The position numbers and the translations under genes were made by a program. From NCBI GenBank assembly GCA_963715445.1, contig OY970240.1:1860001-1924000 (forward strand): a stretch of DNA of 64,000 nucleotides. Direction: 5' to 3'. The notes beneath the pieces are model-generated. The model saw only the letters and a list, made by a program, of their open reading frames with translations. It did not search any database and had not been told where the DNA came from. This DNA comes from JAAYBF01 sp963715445 (GTDB lineage Bacteria > Actinomycetota > Thermoleophilia > Solirubrobacterales > Thermoleophilaceae). Of this stretch, positions 31,395-41,252 are shown one piece after another (position 1 is the stretch's first letter; the number at the start of each line of letters is the position of its first letter).

Positions 31395-32708
31395 TTGTCA
31401 GGCCGCACTGGACAGATCGAGCGGGAGCTCGCAGAGAGCACGGAACTCGCCGTCGCGGAGCGCGACTTCGAGGCCGCGGCCGTGTACCGCAACCGGCTCA
31501 TGGCCGCGCGTGCGCTGCTGGAGCGCCAGCGGCTCTCGCTCACGGCGATGGGAACGCTCGACGTGGTGGCCGTGGCCGTGGAGGAGACGGACGCCAACGC
31601 GCAGGTCTTGCAGGTGCGCGATGGGGTGGAGGTGGCCCGCCATAGCTTCTACCTGAAAAACCCGGGCTGTTGCGAGGAGACGGAGGTTCTCGAGGCGTTC
31701 GTGCTCCAGTACTACGGATCCGAGGTGGCGATCCCTCCGCAGGTCGTGGTGCCGCGCTTGACGACGATCGTGCGCGCGCTGTCCGACACGCTCACCAAGC
31801 GCCGCGGCGCGCCCGTGGTGGTGCGCTTGGCCGATCGCGGCGAGAGGCGGGAGATCTGCGATCGCGCGCACCGCTGGGCGCTGCTGGCGCTCGATCAGGA
31901 TCGGCTCAAGGTGGAGCGGCGCCACCGTCGCCGGACGGAAGGGCTGGCGGGCCTGCAGGCGCACCTTGGGATGACCACGCTGCCCTCGCGCATCGAGTGC
32001 TTCGACGTCTCCAACCTCGGGCCGACCCACACCGTCGCCTCGATGGTGGTCTTCGAGGACGGCCGCCCGCGGAAGGCTCACTACCGACACTTCAAGATCC
32101 GCAAGGCCCAGCAGGACGACTACGCCTCGATGCGAGAGCTGCTGAGCCGCCGGGTGGCCCAGTACCGGGCAACCCGCAGGATGTCCACGTATGCGAGGCG
32201 CTACGACGAGAGCTTCGCTTCGCTGCCCACCCTGGTGGTCATCGACGGCGGCGTTGGCCAGCTCTCGGTCACCCTGCCGATACTCGCCGAGCTGCGGGGG
32301 CTCGGGTCCACCGTCATCAGCCTGGCGAAGCGGCGCGAGGAGGTGTTCATCCCCGGTCGCGCGCTGTCGCTGCTGCTGCCGCGCGACAGCCCGCCGCTCC
32401 AGCTGCTGCAGGCGGTGCGCAACGAGGCGCACCGCTTCGCCATCGAGTTCCACCGCCGTCACCGCGAGCGGCAGCTGACGAGGTCCTTCCTCGACGACAT
32501 CCCCCGCATCGGAGAGGTACGCAAGCACGCGATCCTCAGCTATTTCGGCACTCCAGAGCGCATTCTCACCGCTGCTCGAGAGGACTTCGAGGCGGTGCCC
32601 GGACTCCAGCCCAAGGTCGCGCGCGACGTGTACGAGTACGTCCAGGACCTCGACAAGACCGCCCTCACTGACACGGTCGACTGGGCGACGGAGTACAACG
32701 TGGCATGA
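31395..32708 (+). CDS. uvrC: UvrC-type excinuclease lacking the GIY-YIG domain
   Basis: The 437-residue protein aligns with UvrC from the UVR region onward: SGRTGQIERELAESTELAVA then AERDFEAAAVYRNRL (UVR, 20-45), the RNase H-like endonuclease core with Asp204 (IECFDVSNLG), Asp284 (LVVIDGGVGQ) and His346 (VRNEAHRFAI), and the double HhH at the end. Full UvrC is about 600 residues; the N-terminal GIY-YIG nuclease and the iron-sulfur Cys set are missing. A stop at 31329 in this frame and the pilus gene ending at 31202 leave no room for them. TTG start, weak context. It overlaps rapZ by four bases, the usual neighbour of uvrC. Confidence 0.85.
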   Translation: MSGRTGQIERELAESTELAVAERDFEAAAVYRNRLMAARALLERQRLSLTAMGTLDVVAVAVEETDANAQVLQVRDGVEVARHSFYLKNPGCCEETEVLEAFVLQYYGSEVAIPPQVVVPRLTTIVRALSDTLTKRRGAPVVVRLADRGERREICDRAHRWALLALDQDRLKVERRHRRRTEGLAGLQAHLGMTTLPSRIECFDVSNLGPTHTVASMVVFEDGRPRKAHYRHFKIRKAQQDDYASMRELLSRRVAQYRATRRMSTYARRYDESFASLPTLVVIDGGVGQLSVTLPILAELRGLGSTVISLAKRREEVFIPGRALSLLLPRDSPPLQLLQAVRNEAHRFAIEFHRRHRERQLTRSFLDDIPRIGEVRKHAILSYFGTPERILTAAREDFEAVPGLQPKVARDVYEYVQDLDKTALTDTVDWATEYNVA

Positions 32709-33607
32709 AGATGCGTGACTTCGTGATCGTCACCGGGCTGAGCGGGGCCGGCAAGAGCCAGGCGATGGCCTGCTTCGAGGACGCCGGCTACTTCTGCGTG
32801 GACAACCTGCCGCCGGAGATGATCAGCGGCCTCGCGGACCTGTTCGAGCACGAGGGCTCGAAGGTGGAGCGCGCCGCCGTCGTCTCGGACGTGCGCGGGG
32901 GCATCTACTTCAAGGGCCTCGTCGAGGTGCTGGACGACCTGCGCGAACGGGGCTTCCCCTTCCGCGTCCTCTTCCTCGAGGCCAGCGAGGACGTGCTGGT
33001 GAACCGCTACAAGGAGACCCGCAGGCGCCACCCGCTGGCAGAGGCCGCTACCGGCCTGCCGGTCGGAGGGCCGGTGGCCCAGGCGATCCGGGCGGAGCGC
33101 GAGCTGCTGGATCCCTTGCGCGCCAGTGCCGACGTCTCGATCGACACGAGCGATCTCAGCGCCGCCCGCCTGCGCAAGGTGGTGGCGGACAAGATGCTGC
33201 CGCGCGGAAGCGTCGGAAAGCTCGCCGTGACCTTCCTGACCTACGGCTTCAAGCACGGCGCCCCGCGCGACGCCGACCTGCTCTTCGACGTGCGCTTCCT
33301 GCCCAACCCGCACTACGAGGCGGAGCTGAGGGAGCTCACGGGGCTCGATGACCCGGTGCGCGAGTACGTGGAGGCGTCCGAGGGCATCGGCGACTTCTTC
33401 GATCACCTGCGGCCGCTGCTCGACTACCTGCTGCCGCAGTACGAGCGGGAGGGCAAGGCCCATCTGACGATCGGGATCGGCTGCACGGGCGGCCGGCACC
33501 GCTCCGTGGTGATCGCGGAGAGCCTCGCGCGCACCTACGGAGAACGTGACGAGTATCTCGTCGATGTGGTGCATCGGGACATCGAGAAGCCCCCGCGGCG
33601 CGCCTGA
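32705..33607 (+). CDS. rapZ: RapZ/YvcJ nucleotide-binding protein
   Basis: The 300-residue protein has the RapZ layout: Walker A GLSGAGKS near residue 10, YFCVDNLPPEMI, the family blocks VRGGIYFKGLVEVL and FLEASEDVLVNRYKETRRRHPL, then the C-terminal ligand-binding domain with FGFKHGAPRDADLLFDVRFLPNPHYE in short form and IGIGCTGGRHRSVVIAE. RapZ binds small RNA or metabolites and links cell-envelope precursor supply to regulation in enterobacteria. ATG overlaps the uvrC stop. In many Firmicutes and Actinobacteria yvcK and whiA follow; here they do not. Confidence 0.95.
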   Translation: MKMRDFVIVTGLSGAGKSQAMACFEDAGYFCVDNLPPEMISGLADLFEHEGSKVERAAVVSDVRGGIYFKGLVEVLDDLRERGFPFRVLFLEASEDVLVNRYKETRRRHPLAEAATGLPVGGPVAQAIRAERELLDPLRASADVSIDTSDLSAARLRKVVADKMLPRGSVGKLAVTFLTYGFKHGAPRDADLLFDVRFLPNPHYEAELRELTGLDDPVREYVEASEGIGDFFDHLRPLLDYLLPQYEREGKAHLTIGIGCTGGRHRSVVIAESLARTYGERDEYLVDVVHRDIEKPPRRA

Positions 33608-33611
33608 GCGA

Positions 33612-33617
33612 TAGATT
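33612..33617 (+). promoter_or_regulatory. gap: -10 element of the glycolytic operon
   Basis: TAGATT lies about 36 bases before the gap ATG. Unlike most promoters in the window it leaves room for a short leader with an AAAGGA ribosome binding site. Confidence 0.4.
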
Positions 33618-33653
33618 CAAAGGCCCGTCCAGCTTCAAGAAAGGACCTCAGGA

Positions 33654-34672
<1,019 letters not shown>

Positions 34673-34673
<1 letters not shown>

Positions 34674-35857
34674 TGCTGGGCAAGCGCACCGTTCGTGACC
34701 TGGGCCTCCAGGGAGGCGAGCGCGTGCTCGTGCGCGTGGACTTCAACGTCCCCTTGGAGCAGGGCCGAGTCACCGACGATGCGCGCATCCGCGCCGCTCT
34801 CCCGACGATCGAGCTGCTGCTCGAGCAGGGGGCGCGGCTGATCCTCTGCTCACATCTCGGCAGGCCGAAGGACCGCGAGCCCGAGACCTCGTTGAAGTCC
34901 GCGTCGGACCGGCTGCGAGAGCTGATCGACGCGCCCGTTGAGCAGGCGGGGGCGGTTGTCGGTGAGGAAGTCCGGGCGCTGGCCGAGGCGCTCGAGCCCG
35001 GCTCGGTGCTCGTGCTCGAGAACACGCGCTGGGAGCCCGGAGAGACCAAGAACGACCCGGGCCTGGCGAAGGAGCTCGCCTCGCTCGCCGACGTGTACGT
35101 CAACGACGCATTCGGAGCGGCGCACCGCGCCCACGCGAGCACCGTCGGGGTGGCGGAGCTGCTGCCCGCCGCTGCCGGCCTGCTGCTGGAGCGCGAGGTG
35201 ACCACGCTGACGGGCATCGTGGAGAGCCCGGAGCGCCCGCTCTGCGTAGTGCTCGGCGGAGCCAAGGTGTCCGACAAGGTCGCCCTGATCGACCGCTTCC
35301 TGGATGAGGCGGACACGATCCTGATCGGCGGCGCGATGTGCTTCAGCTTCTTCAGGGCGCAGGGGAAGCCGACCGGCGACTCGCTGGTGGAGGAGGAGGG
35401 CGTCGAGCTGGCGCGCAAGGCCCTCGAGAAGGCGGAGAGCAGCGACTGCCGGCTGCTGCTGCCTACCGACCTGGTGATCGCCGACCGCTTCGCCGAGGAC
35501 GCCGAGCGCCGCGAGCTCGAAGGCACCGACGTGCCGGACGGCTGGATGGGCCTCGACGTGGGCCCGGAGACCGCTGAGACATATGCGCGCGAGGTGGAAG
35601 CTGCTGGAACCGTGTTCTGGAACGGCCCGATGGGGGCTTTCGAGATGGAGCCGTTCGCGGCTGGGACGCGCGCCGTGGCCGAGGCCGTGGCGCAGGCGCC
35701 CGGCACGACCGTCGTCGGCGGCGGAGATTCCGCGGCCGCGCTCGCCTCGTTCGGCCTCGCCGATCGTGTCACCCACATGTCCACGGGCGGCGGTGCCGCC
35801 CTCGAGCTGTTGGAGGGCAAGCCCCTCCCTGGAGTGGAGGCACTCGACGATGCCTGA
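34673..35857 (+). CDS. pgk: phosphoglycerate kinase
   Basis: The 394-residue enzyme shows the substrate Arg block VDFNVPLEQGRVTDDARIRA, SHLGRPKD, then YVNDAFGAAHRAHAST, and the ATP site GGAKVSDKVALIDRF with VVGGGDSAAALASFGL and STGGGAALELLEGKPLPG near the C-terminus. It makes ATP from 1,3-bisphosphoglycerate. The GTG start at 34673 shares its first base with the gap stop; the longer open frame upstream is inside gap. Confidence 0.96.
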
Positions 35858-36614
35858 ACGCACCCCGTACATCGCCGGGAACTGGAAGCTCTGGGGCACG
35901 CGCGCCGAGGCCACGGCCTACTGCGAGCGGCTGCTCGAGCTGCTGCCGGACGCGGCTCGCCGCCGCCCGGACGTGGGGCTGTGCGTTCCCTTCACGACGC
36001 TCGAGACGGTGGTGCGGGCGCTGAATGGCGCGGGCGTCGTCGTCTCTGCCCAGAACATGCACCAGCGGGAGACGGGCGCCTTCACCGGCGAGGTCTCGGC
36101 CCCGATGCTGCTCGAGCTCGGGGTGCGGAGCGTCCTGCTCGGGCACTCGGAGCGGCGGCAGCTGTTCGGCGAGACCGACCGCGCGCTCGCGGAGAAGGTC
36201 CCAGCCGCGCTCGCCGCGGGGCTGGCTCCGATCCTCTGCGTCGGCGAGACCGAGGAGGAGCGCGAGGCGGGAGACATGGAGCGCAAGCTGCGCTACCAGG
36301 TGCAGGAGGGGCTCGAGCGCGTCGCAGAGGATCGGCTTGCCGAGGTGACGATCGCCTATGAGCCGATCTGGGCGATCGGCACCGGCAAGGTCGCGACGCC
36401 GGATCAGGCGCAGGAGGCGATCGCGTTCGTGCGCGCTCTCGTGGCGGCCCGCTCGAAGGATGCCGCCGAGCAGGTGCGCGTCCTCTACGGCGGCAGCGTC
36501 AAGCCGGACAACGCCGCCGAGATCCTCGAGCAGCCCGACATCGACGGGGCTCTGGTGGGCGGTGCGAGCCTCGACCCGGACAGCTTCGCCCGCATCGTCG
36601 CCGCTGCGGAATGA
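35850..36614 (+). CDS. tpiA: triose-phosphate isomerase
   Basis: The 254-residue enzyme contains IAGNWKLWG (Lys), the catalytic His in LLGHSERRQLFGE, the catalytic Glu in IAYEPIWAIGTGK and VLYGGSVKPDNA. It interconverts dihydroxyacetone phosphate and glyceraldehyde-3-phosphate. Its ATG starts eight bases before the pgk stop, in a different frame. Confidence 0.96.
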   Translation: MPERTPYIAGNWKLWGTRAEATAYCERLLELLPDAARRRPDVGLCVPFTTLETVVRALNGAGVVVSAQNMHQRETGAFTGEVSAPMLLELGVRSVLLGHSERRQLFGETDRALAEKVPAALAAGLAPILCVGETEEEREAGDMERKLRYQVQEGLERVAEDRLAEVTIAYEPIWAIGTGKVATPDQAQEAIAFVRALVAARSKDAAEQVRVLYGGSVKPDNAAEILEQPDIDGALVGGASLDPDSFARIVAAAE

Positions 36615-38200
36615 CCCTCGCGCCCGGACCCGCGGCAGTTCCGGTTCCCTCGGTCTGCCTGGTGATCCTCGACGGCTGGGGGCTCGGGCCGCCAGGACCG
36701 GGGAACGCCGTCGAGCTGGCCCGCACGCCGGTGTTCGACGAGCTGTGGGCCGGCTGCGCGCACACCGAGCTCACGGCCTGGGGCCGCTCGGTGGGGCTGC
36801 CGGAAGGCCAGATGGGGAACTCCGAGGTCGGACACCTCAACCTCGGCGCAGGCCAGGTCGTGCGCCAGGACCTGACCCGCATCGACGATGCGGTCCACGA
36901 CGGCGTGTTCGCGGAGAACGCGGCTCTGCGCGACGCCTGCGCTGCGGCGCGCGAGTCGGGCCGGCTGCACCTGCTTGGGCTGGTCTCGGACGGCGGCGTG
37001 CACGCGAGCATGGACCACCTGCTCGCGCTGATCGAGCTCGCCGCCGACCTGGGGGTGCCGGACGTCGTGCTGCACGCGTTCACCGATGGGCGCGACACGC
37101 TGCCCAACTCGGGCGCCGGCTACATCGCGACCGCGGAGGGCTGGCTGCGGCAGCACGGTGGGCGGATCGCCACCGTCACGGGCCGCTATTACGGGATGGA
37201 CCGCGACAGGCGCTGGGACCGAACCAAGCTCGCCTACGACGCGATCGTCCATGGCGCGCCCTCTCCGCTGGGAGACGAGCCGGACGAGGCGCCCGGCCCC
37301 GAGGTCACCCCGCGCGCCGATTCCGGCGTCGAGGCCGTCCGCGCGGCTTACGAGCGCGGTGAGACCGACGAGTTCGTCCGGCCGACGCTCGTCGGCGACG
37401 AGGGCTGGGTCCGCGAGGGCGATGCCGTGCTCTTCTTCAACTTCCGCCCCGACCGCGCCCGTCAGCTCACGCGCGCCCTCGGAGAGCCGGACTTCGCCGA
37501 GTTCGACCGTGGCGCCGCCCCGCGCATCGACCTCACCACCCTCACTGAGTACCAAGAGGAGTGGAGTTACCCGGTGGCCTTCCCGCCAGAGCGTCCGCAG
37601 GCGACGCTCGCATCCGTGCTCGCCGAGCGTGGGATCGCCCAGCTCCACGTCGCGGAGACCGAGAAGTACGCCCACGTCACCTACTTCTTCAACGGCGGCG
37701 AAGAGGAGCCGTACGCGGGCGAGCAGCACCGGCTCGTGGACTCCCCGCGTGACGTTCCCACCTACGACCTGAAGCCCGAGATGAGCGCCGCTGCCGCCGC
37801 GGACGCCCTGGTCGGGGGTTGGGGCGAGGGCGGCTACGGCTTCGGGATCATCAACTTCGCCAACCCGGACATGGTCGGCCACACGGGCGTGATCCCGGCA
37901 GCGGTCAGAGCCATCGAGACGGTGGACGAGCAGCTCGGGCGCGTCGTCGCGGCCGTCCACGCAACGGGCGGCGCCTGCATCGTGACGGCGGATCACGGCA
38001 ACGCCGACCACATGCTGGAGCCCGACGGAAGCCCGAACACCGCTCACTCGCTCAACCCGGTGCCGCTGATCGTGACGGCGAGCGGCGTGGGGCCCCTGCG
38101 CGACGGTGGGATCCTCGCCGACGTCGCGCCCACAGTCCTGGAGCTGCTCGGCCAGGAGCAGCCGGCGGCGATGACCGGCCGCTCGCTGCTCGACGGCTAG
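36611..38200 (+). CDS. gpmI: 2,3-bisphosphoglycerate-independent phosphoglycerate mutase
   Basis: The 529-residue enzyme has the metal and phosphoserine site VILDGWGLGP and GQMGNSEVGHLNLGAG near residues 72-87, HAFTDGRDT, GRYYGMDRD and the C-terminal ligand block ITADHGNADHML-like VTADHGNADHM. It converts 3- to 2-phosphoglycerate with two Mn ions. ATG overlaps the tpiA stop by four bases, so the lower glycolytic steps are transcribed as one unit; enolase is not in the window. Confidence 0.95.
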   Translation: MTLAPGPAAVPVPSVCLVILDGWGLGPPGPGNAVELARTPVFDELWAGCAHTELTAWGRSVGLPEGQMGNSEVGHLNLGAGQVVRQDLTRIDDAVHDGVFAENAALRDACAAARESGRLHLLGLVSDGGVHASMDHLLALIELAADLGVPDVVLHAFTDGRDTLPNSGAGYIATAEGWLRQHGGRIATVTGRYYGMDRDRRWDRTKLAYDAIVHGAPSPLGDEPDEAPGPEVTPRADSGVEAVRAAYERGETDEFVRPTLVGDEGWVREGDAVLFFNFRPDRARQLTRALGEPDFAEFDRGAAPRIDLTTLTEYQEEWSYPVAFPPERPQATLASVLAERGIAQLHVAETEKYAHVTYFFNGGEEEPYAGEQHRLVDSPRDVPTYDLKPEMSAAAAADALVGGWGEGGYGFGIINFANPDMVGHTGVIPAAVRAIETVDEQLGRVVAAVHATGGACIVTADHGNADHMLEPDGSPNTAHSLNPVPLIVTASGVGPLRDGGILADVAPTVLELLGQEQPAAMTGRSLLDG

Positions 38201-38207
38201 CGCGCCG

Positions 38208-38213
38208 TAGGCT
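38208..38213 (+). promoter_or_regulatory. tgt: -10 element of tgt
   Basis: TAGGCT ends seven bases before the ATG at 38221. Confidence 0.5.
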
Positions 38214-38220
38214 GCCGCCG

Positions 38221-39396
38221 ATGCTGGCTCCCTTCCAGATCGACTCCCGTGACGGCTCGGCCCGCGCGGGAGTCCTGCACTGCGCCCACGGCGAGGTTCG
38301 CACCCCCGCCTTCGTGCCCCTGGCCTCGAACGCCTCGGTTCGCGGCCTGCATTCGAGCGAGGTCGCCGCGATCGACTACGACATGGTGCTCGGCAACACG
38401 TTCCACCTGTTCGTCTCGCCCGGGCACGAGTACGTGCGCGAGATGGGCGGGCTGCACGAGTTCATGGCCTGGGACCGGCCGATCATCACCGACTCGGGCG
38501 GCTTCCAGGTGTTCTCCATGGGTCACGGCAGCGTGTCCGACGAGATCAAGGGCCGCCGCGACGGGCGGCGCAGCATGATCCACGAGATCGGCGAAGACGG
38601 CGTGCGCTTCCAGTCCTACGTGGACGGCTCGGAGCTGTTCATGGGGCCGGAGACCTCGATGGAGGTGCAGGCGGCGCTCGGCTCCGACGTCGCGCTCGCC
38701 TTCGACGAGTGCACGCCCTTCCACGCCGAGCGGGAGTACACGCTGAGGGCGATGGAGCGCACGCACCGCTGGCTCGACCGCTGTATCACCTGGCACTCTG
38801 AGCACGCTCCCGAGGGGCAGCTGCTCTACGGGATCGTGCAAGGGGGCGTGTACGAAGACCTGCGGCGCGAGTCGACGGCCTTCGTGGCGGCCGCCGACCT
38901 CGACGGCGTGGCGATCGGCGGCTCGCTCGGCCAGGAGAAGGAGCAGATGCACGAGGTCGTCGGCTGGGCGCTGCGCGGCCTGCCCGACGAGCGGCCCCGC
39001 CACCTGCTGGGCATCGGCGACGTGGACGACATCGTCCATGCGGTCGCCGCCGGGATCGACACTTTCGACTGCGCGACGCCGACCCGCCTCGCAAGGCACG
39101 GCACGGCGCTCGTGCCCGATCCGAGCTCGCGCTGGCGGCTCGACCTCACCAAGGGCACCTCGCGGGCGAGCCGGGAGCCGATCGCCGAGGGCTGCCCGTG
39201 CCCGGCGTGCCGCGAGTACAGCCGCGGCTACCTCCACTACCTGGCCCGCAACGGCGAGCTCACCGCGGCGCGGCTCATCACCATCCACAACCTGACCTTC
39301 ATGGCCGAGCTGATGCGCGGCATCCGCGAGGCGATCGCGGCGGGGGAGTACTCGGCCTACGCCGAGCGCGTGATGGCCGGCCGCGCTCCCTACTGA
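38221..39396 (+). CDS. tgt: tRNA-guanine transglycosylase (TGT)
   Basis: The 391-residue enzyme has ITDSGGFQVFSMG with the catalytic Asp, VALAFDECTPFHA, GIVQGGVYEDLRRES, IDTFDCATPTRLARHGTAL, and the zinc set CPCPACREYSRGYLHYL. It exchanges G34 of GUN tRNAs for queuine or preQ1. Whether this host makes queuosine is not visible here. It has its own -10 and the ATG is seven bases downstream. A short direct repeat containing ACCGGCGC follows the stop. Confidence 0.93.
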   Translation: MLAPFQIDSRDGSARAGVLHCAHGEVRTPAFVPLASNASVRGLHSSEVAAIDYDMVLGNTFHLFVSPGHEYVREMGGLHEFMAWDRPIITDSGGFQVFSMGHGSVSDEIKGRRDGRRSMIHEIGEDGVRFQSYVDGSELFMGPETSMEVQAALGSDVALAFDECTPFHAEREYTLRAMERTHRWLDRCITWHSEHAPEGQLLYGIVQGGVYEDLRRESTAFVAAADLDGVAIGGSLGQEKEQMHEVVGWALRGLPDERPRHLLGIGDVDDIVHAVAAGIDTFDCATPTRLARHGTALVPDPSSRWRLDLTKGTSRASREPIAEGCPCPACREYSRGYLHYLARNGELTAARLITIHNLTFMAELMRGIREAIAAGEYSAYAERVMAGRAPY

Positions 39397-39462
39397 CCGG
39401 CGCTCTACCGCCCTACTGATGATCGGCGCCCTACCGACCGGCGCGTGCCGCCCGCTGCCCGG

Positions 39463-40659
39463 CTACGGCCTGGCGTGGTCGCGCAGGAACTGCTCGATGG
39501 CGTCGATCTGCTGCTGCACGTCGTCGCGATTGACGGGCGCGATCTCGCGCGCGTTGTCCGGGTAGAGGAGCAGCAGCGCCAGCGCCGCTGCCACCATCAG
39601 CGCGGCGAGGATCACGAGCACGCGGCCGGTGTTGCGCCGCGAGGAGGGCTTGGCCGGCTGTGGCTCGGCGGTGCGTGCGCCATGCCGTGGGTCGGTGGGA
39701 GGAACCGGCGGCCGCGCGAGCGCCCCGCCGCCGCGCAGCGCGCGCGTCGTCGCCGTCTGCCCGGCGAGGACGCTCGTCGCGTCGGTCTCGGCAGCACCGG
39801 CAGCCAGCCGCCGGGTCACTTCGGTCGCCTGGTCCTGCATTCCCGCGTCGAGGGCGCGGGCGAAGTCGAGCGTCGATTCGTAGCGGTTGGCCGGGTCGCG
39901 CTCCAGGCAGACCCGGATGGCCACGTCCAGCTCGTGGGGAACCTCCGGGCGAAGGCTGGAGATCGGCTCGATCTCGCCGTCCTGCTGCTTCAGCGCCAGC
40001 TCGGTCAGCGATGCGTACTCGTGCGGCAGGCGTCCGGTGAGCAGTTGGTAGGCGCAGACGCCGAGCGAGTAGGTGTCGGACTTGGGGCCGGCCTCGTCCC
40101 CCCGCGCCTGCTCCGGGGAGAGGTATGCAGCCGTGCCCAGGACGGACCCCACCTGGGTGATGCGCGTCTGCTCCGCCGCCTTGGCGATGCCAAAATCGGC
40201 CAGCTTCGTGGCCCCCGAGTCCTGTGAGAGGAGCAGGTTGCCCGGCTTCACGTCCCGGTGGATCACGCCGGCGCGGTGGGCGTAGTCGAGGCCGTGGCAG
40301 GCGTCGCGGATGATCCGCACGGTCTGCTCGATCTCGAGCCGCTTCTGGTCGCGCAGCATGTCGGCGCAGGAGGGGCCGTCCACGAACTCCATGACGATGA
40401 AGTGCCGGTGCGAGCGCTCGTCGAGGCCGGAGTCGAAGACCTGGACGATGTTCGGGTGCTGGAGCCGGGCAGCCGCCAGCGCCTCGCGCCGGAAGCGGGC
40501 GATGAAAGCCTCGTCGTCCGCCAGGTGCTCGGCCAGCAGCTTCACCGCCACGGGACGCTCGAGCACGGAGTCGTGCGCGAGGAAGACCGTGGACATGCCG
40601 CCGGCGCCCAGGCGGCGCTCGACTCGGTAGCGGCCGGCGATGTCCTCGGGCAGCCTCAT
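39463..40659 (-). CDS. membrane Ser/Thr protein kinase
   Basis: The 398-residue protein has a Hanks-type kinase domain: LGAGGMSTVFLAHD, catalytic Lys in VAVKLLAEHL, HRDVKPGNLLL, LADFGIAKAAE and GTAAYLSPEQARGD. After a linker rich in Ala, Thr and Pro comes a single membrane segment (VLVILAALMVAAALALLLL) and a short outer tail DNAREIAPVNRDDVQQQIDAI with a final helix. It lacks PASTA repeats, so its sensor is unlike PknB. ATG at 40659 overlaps the lipoprotein stop (ATGA). Confidence 0.92.
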   Translation of the reverse strand: MRLPEDIAGRYRVERRLGAGGMSTVFLAHDSVLERPVAVKLLAEHLADDEAFIARFRREALAAARLQHPNIVQVFDSGLDERSHRHFIVMEFVDGPSCADMLRDQKRLEIEQTVRIIRDACHGLDYAHRAGVIHRDVKPGNLLLSQDSGATKLADFGIAKAAEQTRITQVGSVLGTAAYLSPEQARGDEAGPKSDTYSLGVCAYQLLTGRLPHEYASLTELALKQQDGEIEPISSLRPEVPHELDVAIRVCLERDPANRYESTLDFARALDAGMQDQATEVTRRLAAGAAETDATSVLAGQTATTRALRGGGALARPPVPPTDPRHGARTAEPQPAKPSSRRNTGRVLVILAALMVAAALALLLLYPDNAREIAPVNRDDVQQQIDAIEQFLRDHARP

Positions 40660-41252
40660 TCGCCCCCGTCCCCGGGCGGCGCGTCGACCCCGCCGCCACC
40701 CAGGCCGGGAGGCCCTCCGCCATCCGGGCCCTCGCCGGGTGGCGTCTCCCCGTCCTGCCCGTCCTCGGGAGTCGTCTGGGGGCCGGTCTCGGTCTCGGTC
40801 GGAGCGGGCGTGGTCTCCGCCGGCTCCTCGGTGGTGGGCGTCGGAGTCGTCGGCTCCTCCTCGGGAGCGCTCTCCTCTTGCTGCTGCCGCTCCCGCTCGT
40901 CCTCGTCGGCGATCTCCTCGCACTCCGTGTCGATCAGCTGCTTGAGGCGATCGATGCTCTGCTCGAGAGCGGCCCGGACGTCGGGGTCGACCCTGGCCGG
41001 GATGGCGGCCATCGTCGCGTCGATCGTGTCGATGTTGCCGTCGGGGGCCGGCTTGAAGATGTCGTCGCAGGCGCCTCCGTCACGGAACGCCACCCGCTCG
41101 CTGATCGACGTGAGCTGGCTGCGCAGCTCGGCGGCGGCGCCGGCCGGCAGCTTCTCGCCCTCCGGGTCCTCGGAGCCGCCACAGCCGGCGATCGCGAAGG
41201 CAGTGGCGACGATCGCCAGAGAGGCCGTGAGATCTCGGGGGCTCGGAATCAC
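40656..41252 (-). CDS. acidic Pro/Thr-rich lipoprotein
   Basis: The 198-residue product begins IPSPRDLTASLAIVATAFAIAG-CGGSED (split for length), a lipobox with Cys at about 24. A helical domain follows (AELRSQLTSISERVAF, then DRLKQLIDTECEEIADEDER) and a long Glu/Pro/Thr/Gly tail. The GTG start overlaps the phosphoesterase stop by four bases (GTGA). As the kinase is the next gene, the lipoprotein may be its extracellular partner or a substrate; this is inference. Confidence 0.78.
   Translation of the reverse strand: MIPSPRDLTASLAIVATAFAIAGCGGSEDPEGEKLPAGAAAELRSQLTSISERVAFRDGGACDDIFKPAPDGNIDTIDATMAAIPARVDPDVRAALEQSIDRLKQLIDTECEEIADEDERERQQQEESAPEEEPTTPTPTTEEPAETTPAPTETETGPQTTPEDGQDGETPPGEGPDGGGPPGLGGGGVDAPPGDGGE

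Noticed and set aside
39397..39450. Short direct repeats (CTACCGACCGGCGC-type) after tgt
   Set aside because: They are imperfect, few and short; no mobile element or attachment site is associated with them.
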